Assembly: GCA_003482405.1 (NCBI GenBank)
Contig: DMZB01000244.1
Coordinates: 1-7,250 of the forward strand
Length of the DNA stretch: 7,250 nucleotides
Direction of reading: 5' to 3'
Origin: Lactobacillus sp.
GTDB taxonomy: Bacteria; Bacillota; Bacilli; Lactobacillales; Lactobacillaceae
Below the pieces are notes generated by a model, which did no database searches, was not told the origin of the DNA, and was given only the letters and a program-made list of their open reading frames with translations. A program made the position numbers and the translations under genes. Shown piece by piece: positions 7,071 to 7,250 of the stretch. Position 1 is the stretch's first letter. The number at the start of each line of letters is the position of its first letter.

Positions 7071-7110
7071 GGTGTTTACCACAAACCCATTTTTTAGGAG
7101 CTGATCTTTT
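7048..7110 (+). promoter_or_regulatory. Long hairpin that would hide the transposase ribosome binding site
   Basis: AAAAGATCAGCT (7048-7059) pairs perfectly with AGCTGATCTTTT (7099-7110). After one bulged T, CCT (7061-7063) pairs with AGG (7096-7098). Then AAAATGG (7066-7072) pairs with CCATTTT (7088-7094), with a short GTTT/AAAC stem inside. The 3' arm contains the transposase ribosome binding site AGGAG (7096-7100) and the first two bases of its TTG start. A transcript entering from outside the IS would fold and mask the site, while one starting inside the loop would not. Masking of this kind is known for several IS families as protection from read-through; its function here is inferred. 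Confidence 0.7.
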
Positions 7111-7250
7111 GTCTAGTATAACCTATTCTGAACGAATTAAAATTGAAACCTTTTGTGAGCTAGGACTGACCAATATCCAAATGGCTGAGCGGTTAAAACG
7201 ATCTCCGTCTACGATTTCTTATGAATTATCTCGTTGTCAACCTTATCAAG
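7109..7250 (+). CDS. IS30-family transposase, N-terminal 47 residues (runs off the window)
   Basis: Reading from TTG at 7109 gives MSSITYSERIKIETFCELGL and continues through QMAERLKRSPSTISYELSRC. This is the N-terminal helix-turn-helix of IS30-type transposases (SERIKIE... followed by a SPSTIS-E-L-R recognition helix), which binds the IS ends. The catalytic DDE core lies beyond the window. The start choice follows AGGAG (7096-7100) with 8 bases spacing. No ATG in frame precedes the conserved block, and the next in-frame Met is at residue 25, within the conserved block. The gene diverges from secY2. Whether the transposase is intact downstream cannot be seen. Confidence 0.85.
   Translation, partial: MSSITYSERIKIETFCELGLTNIQMAERLKRSPSTISYELSRCQPYQ

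Larger units (their letters stand above)
7046..7250 (+). mobile_element. Left end of an IS30-family insertion sequence (continues past the window)
   Basis: The region holds a noncoding lead with a long hairpin and then the start of an IS30-type transposase. The element abuts secY2 and reads in the opposite direction. The outer edge is not certain: the terminal inverted repeat cannot be confirmed without the right end, which is outside the window. It probably lies within 7028-7050, given that SecY2-like coding sequence persists to about 7045. No target duplication can be checked. Confidence 0.7.

Overview
The window looks like a chromosomal piece from a lactic acid bacterium, most likely Lactobacillaceae. 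The base composition is moderately AT-rich, strong AGGAGG-type ribosome binding sites sit in front of tightly packed genes, and the transposase at the right edge has an N-terminus of the IS30 type common in lactobacilli. The species cannot be fixed from the sequence.

Almost the whole window (about 1-7045) is one leftward (minus-strand) operon of the accessory Sec (SecA2/SecY2) system. This pathway glycosylates and exports serine-rich-repeat surface adhesins. Reading 5' to 3' on the minus strand, the genes are secY2 (dedicated translocon channel), asp1, asp2 and asp3 (accessory Sec proteins), gtfA (adhesin O-glycosyltransferase), and the first 105 codons of a further gene that I do not recognise, in the place where gtfA's partner gtfB would often sit. 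Neighbouring genes overlap by 4-11 bases or lie 4-13 bases apart, and each internal start has its own ribosome binding site, so the set is probably co-transcribed and translationally coupled. No gene-free stretch longer than 300 bases exists and no terminator was seen between the genes. secA2 is not between asp3 and gtfA, and the adhesin substrate gene is not in the window.

The right edge (about 7046-7250) is the start of an IS30-family insertion sequence. Its transposase reads rightward, divergent from the operon. The element lies directly against the 5' end of secY2. The SecY2 reading frame, including the first half of transmembrane helix 1, continues 30 or more codons upstream of the first ATG (6943) into the IS junction without any ATG, GTG or TTG start. 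The IS therefore appears to have removed the secY2 start codon and cut the operon off from its native promoter. Unless a start or promoter is supplied unusually, this accessory Sec locus is likely silenced or phase-variable by IS excision.

The IS end also carries a long imperfect hairpin (7048-7110) whose 3' arm contains the transposase ribosome binding site. It looks like a device that blocks transposase translation from read-through transcripts.
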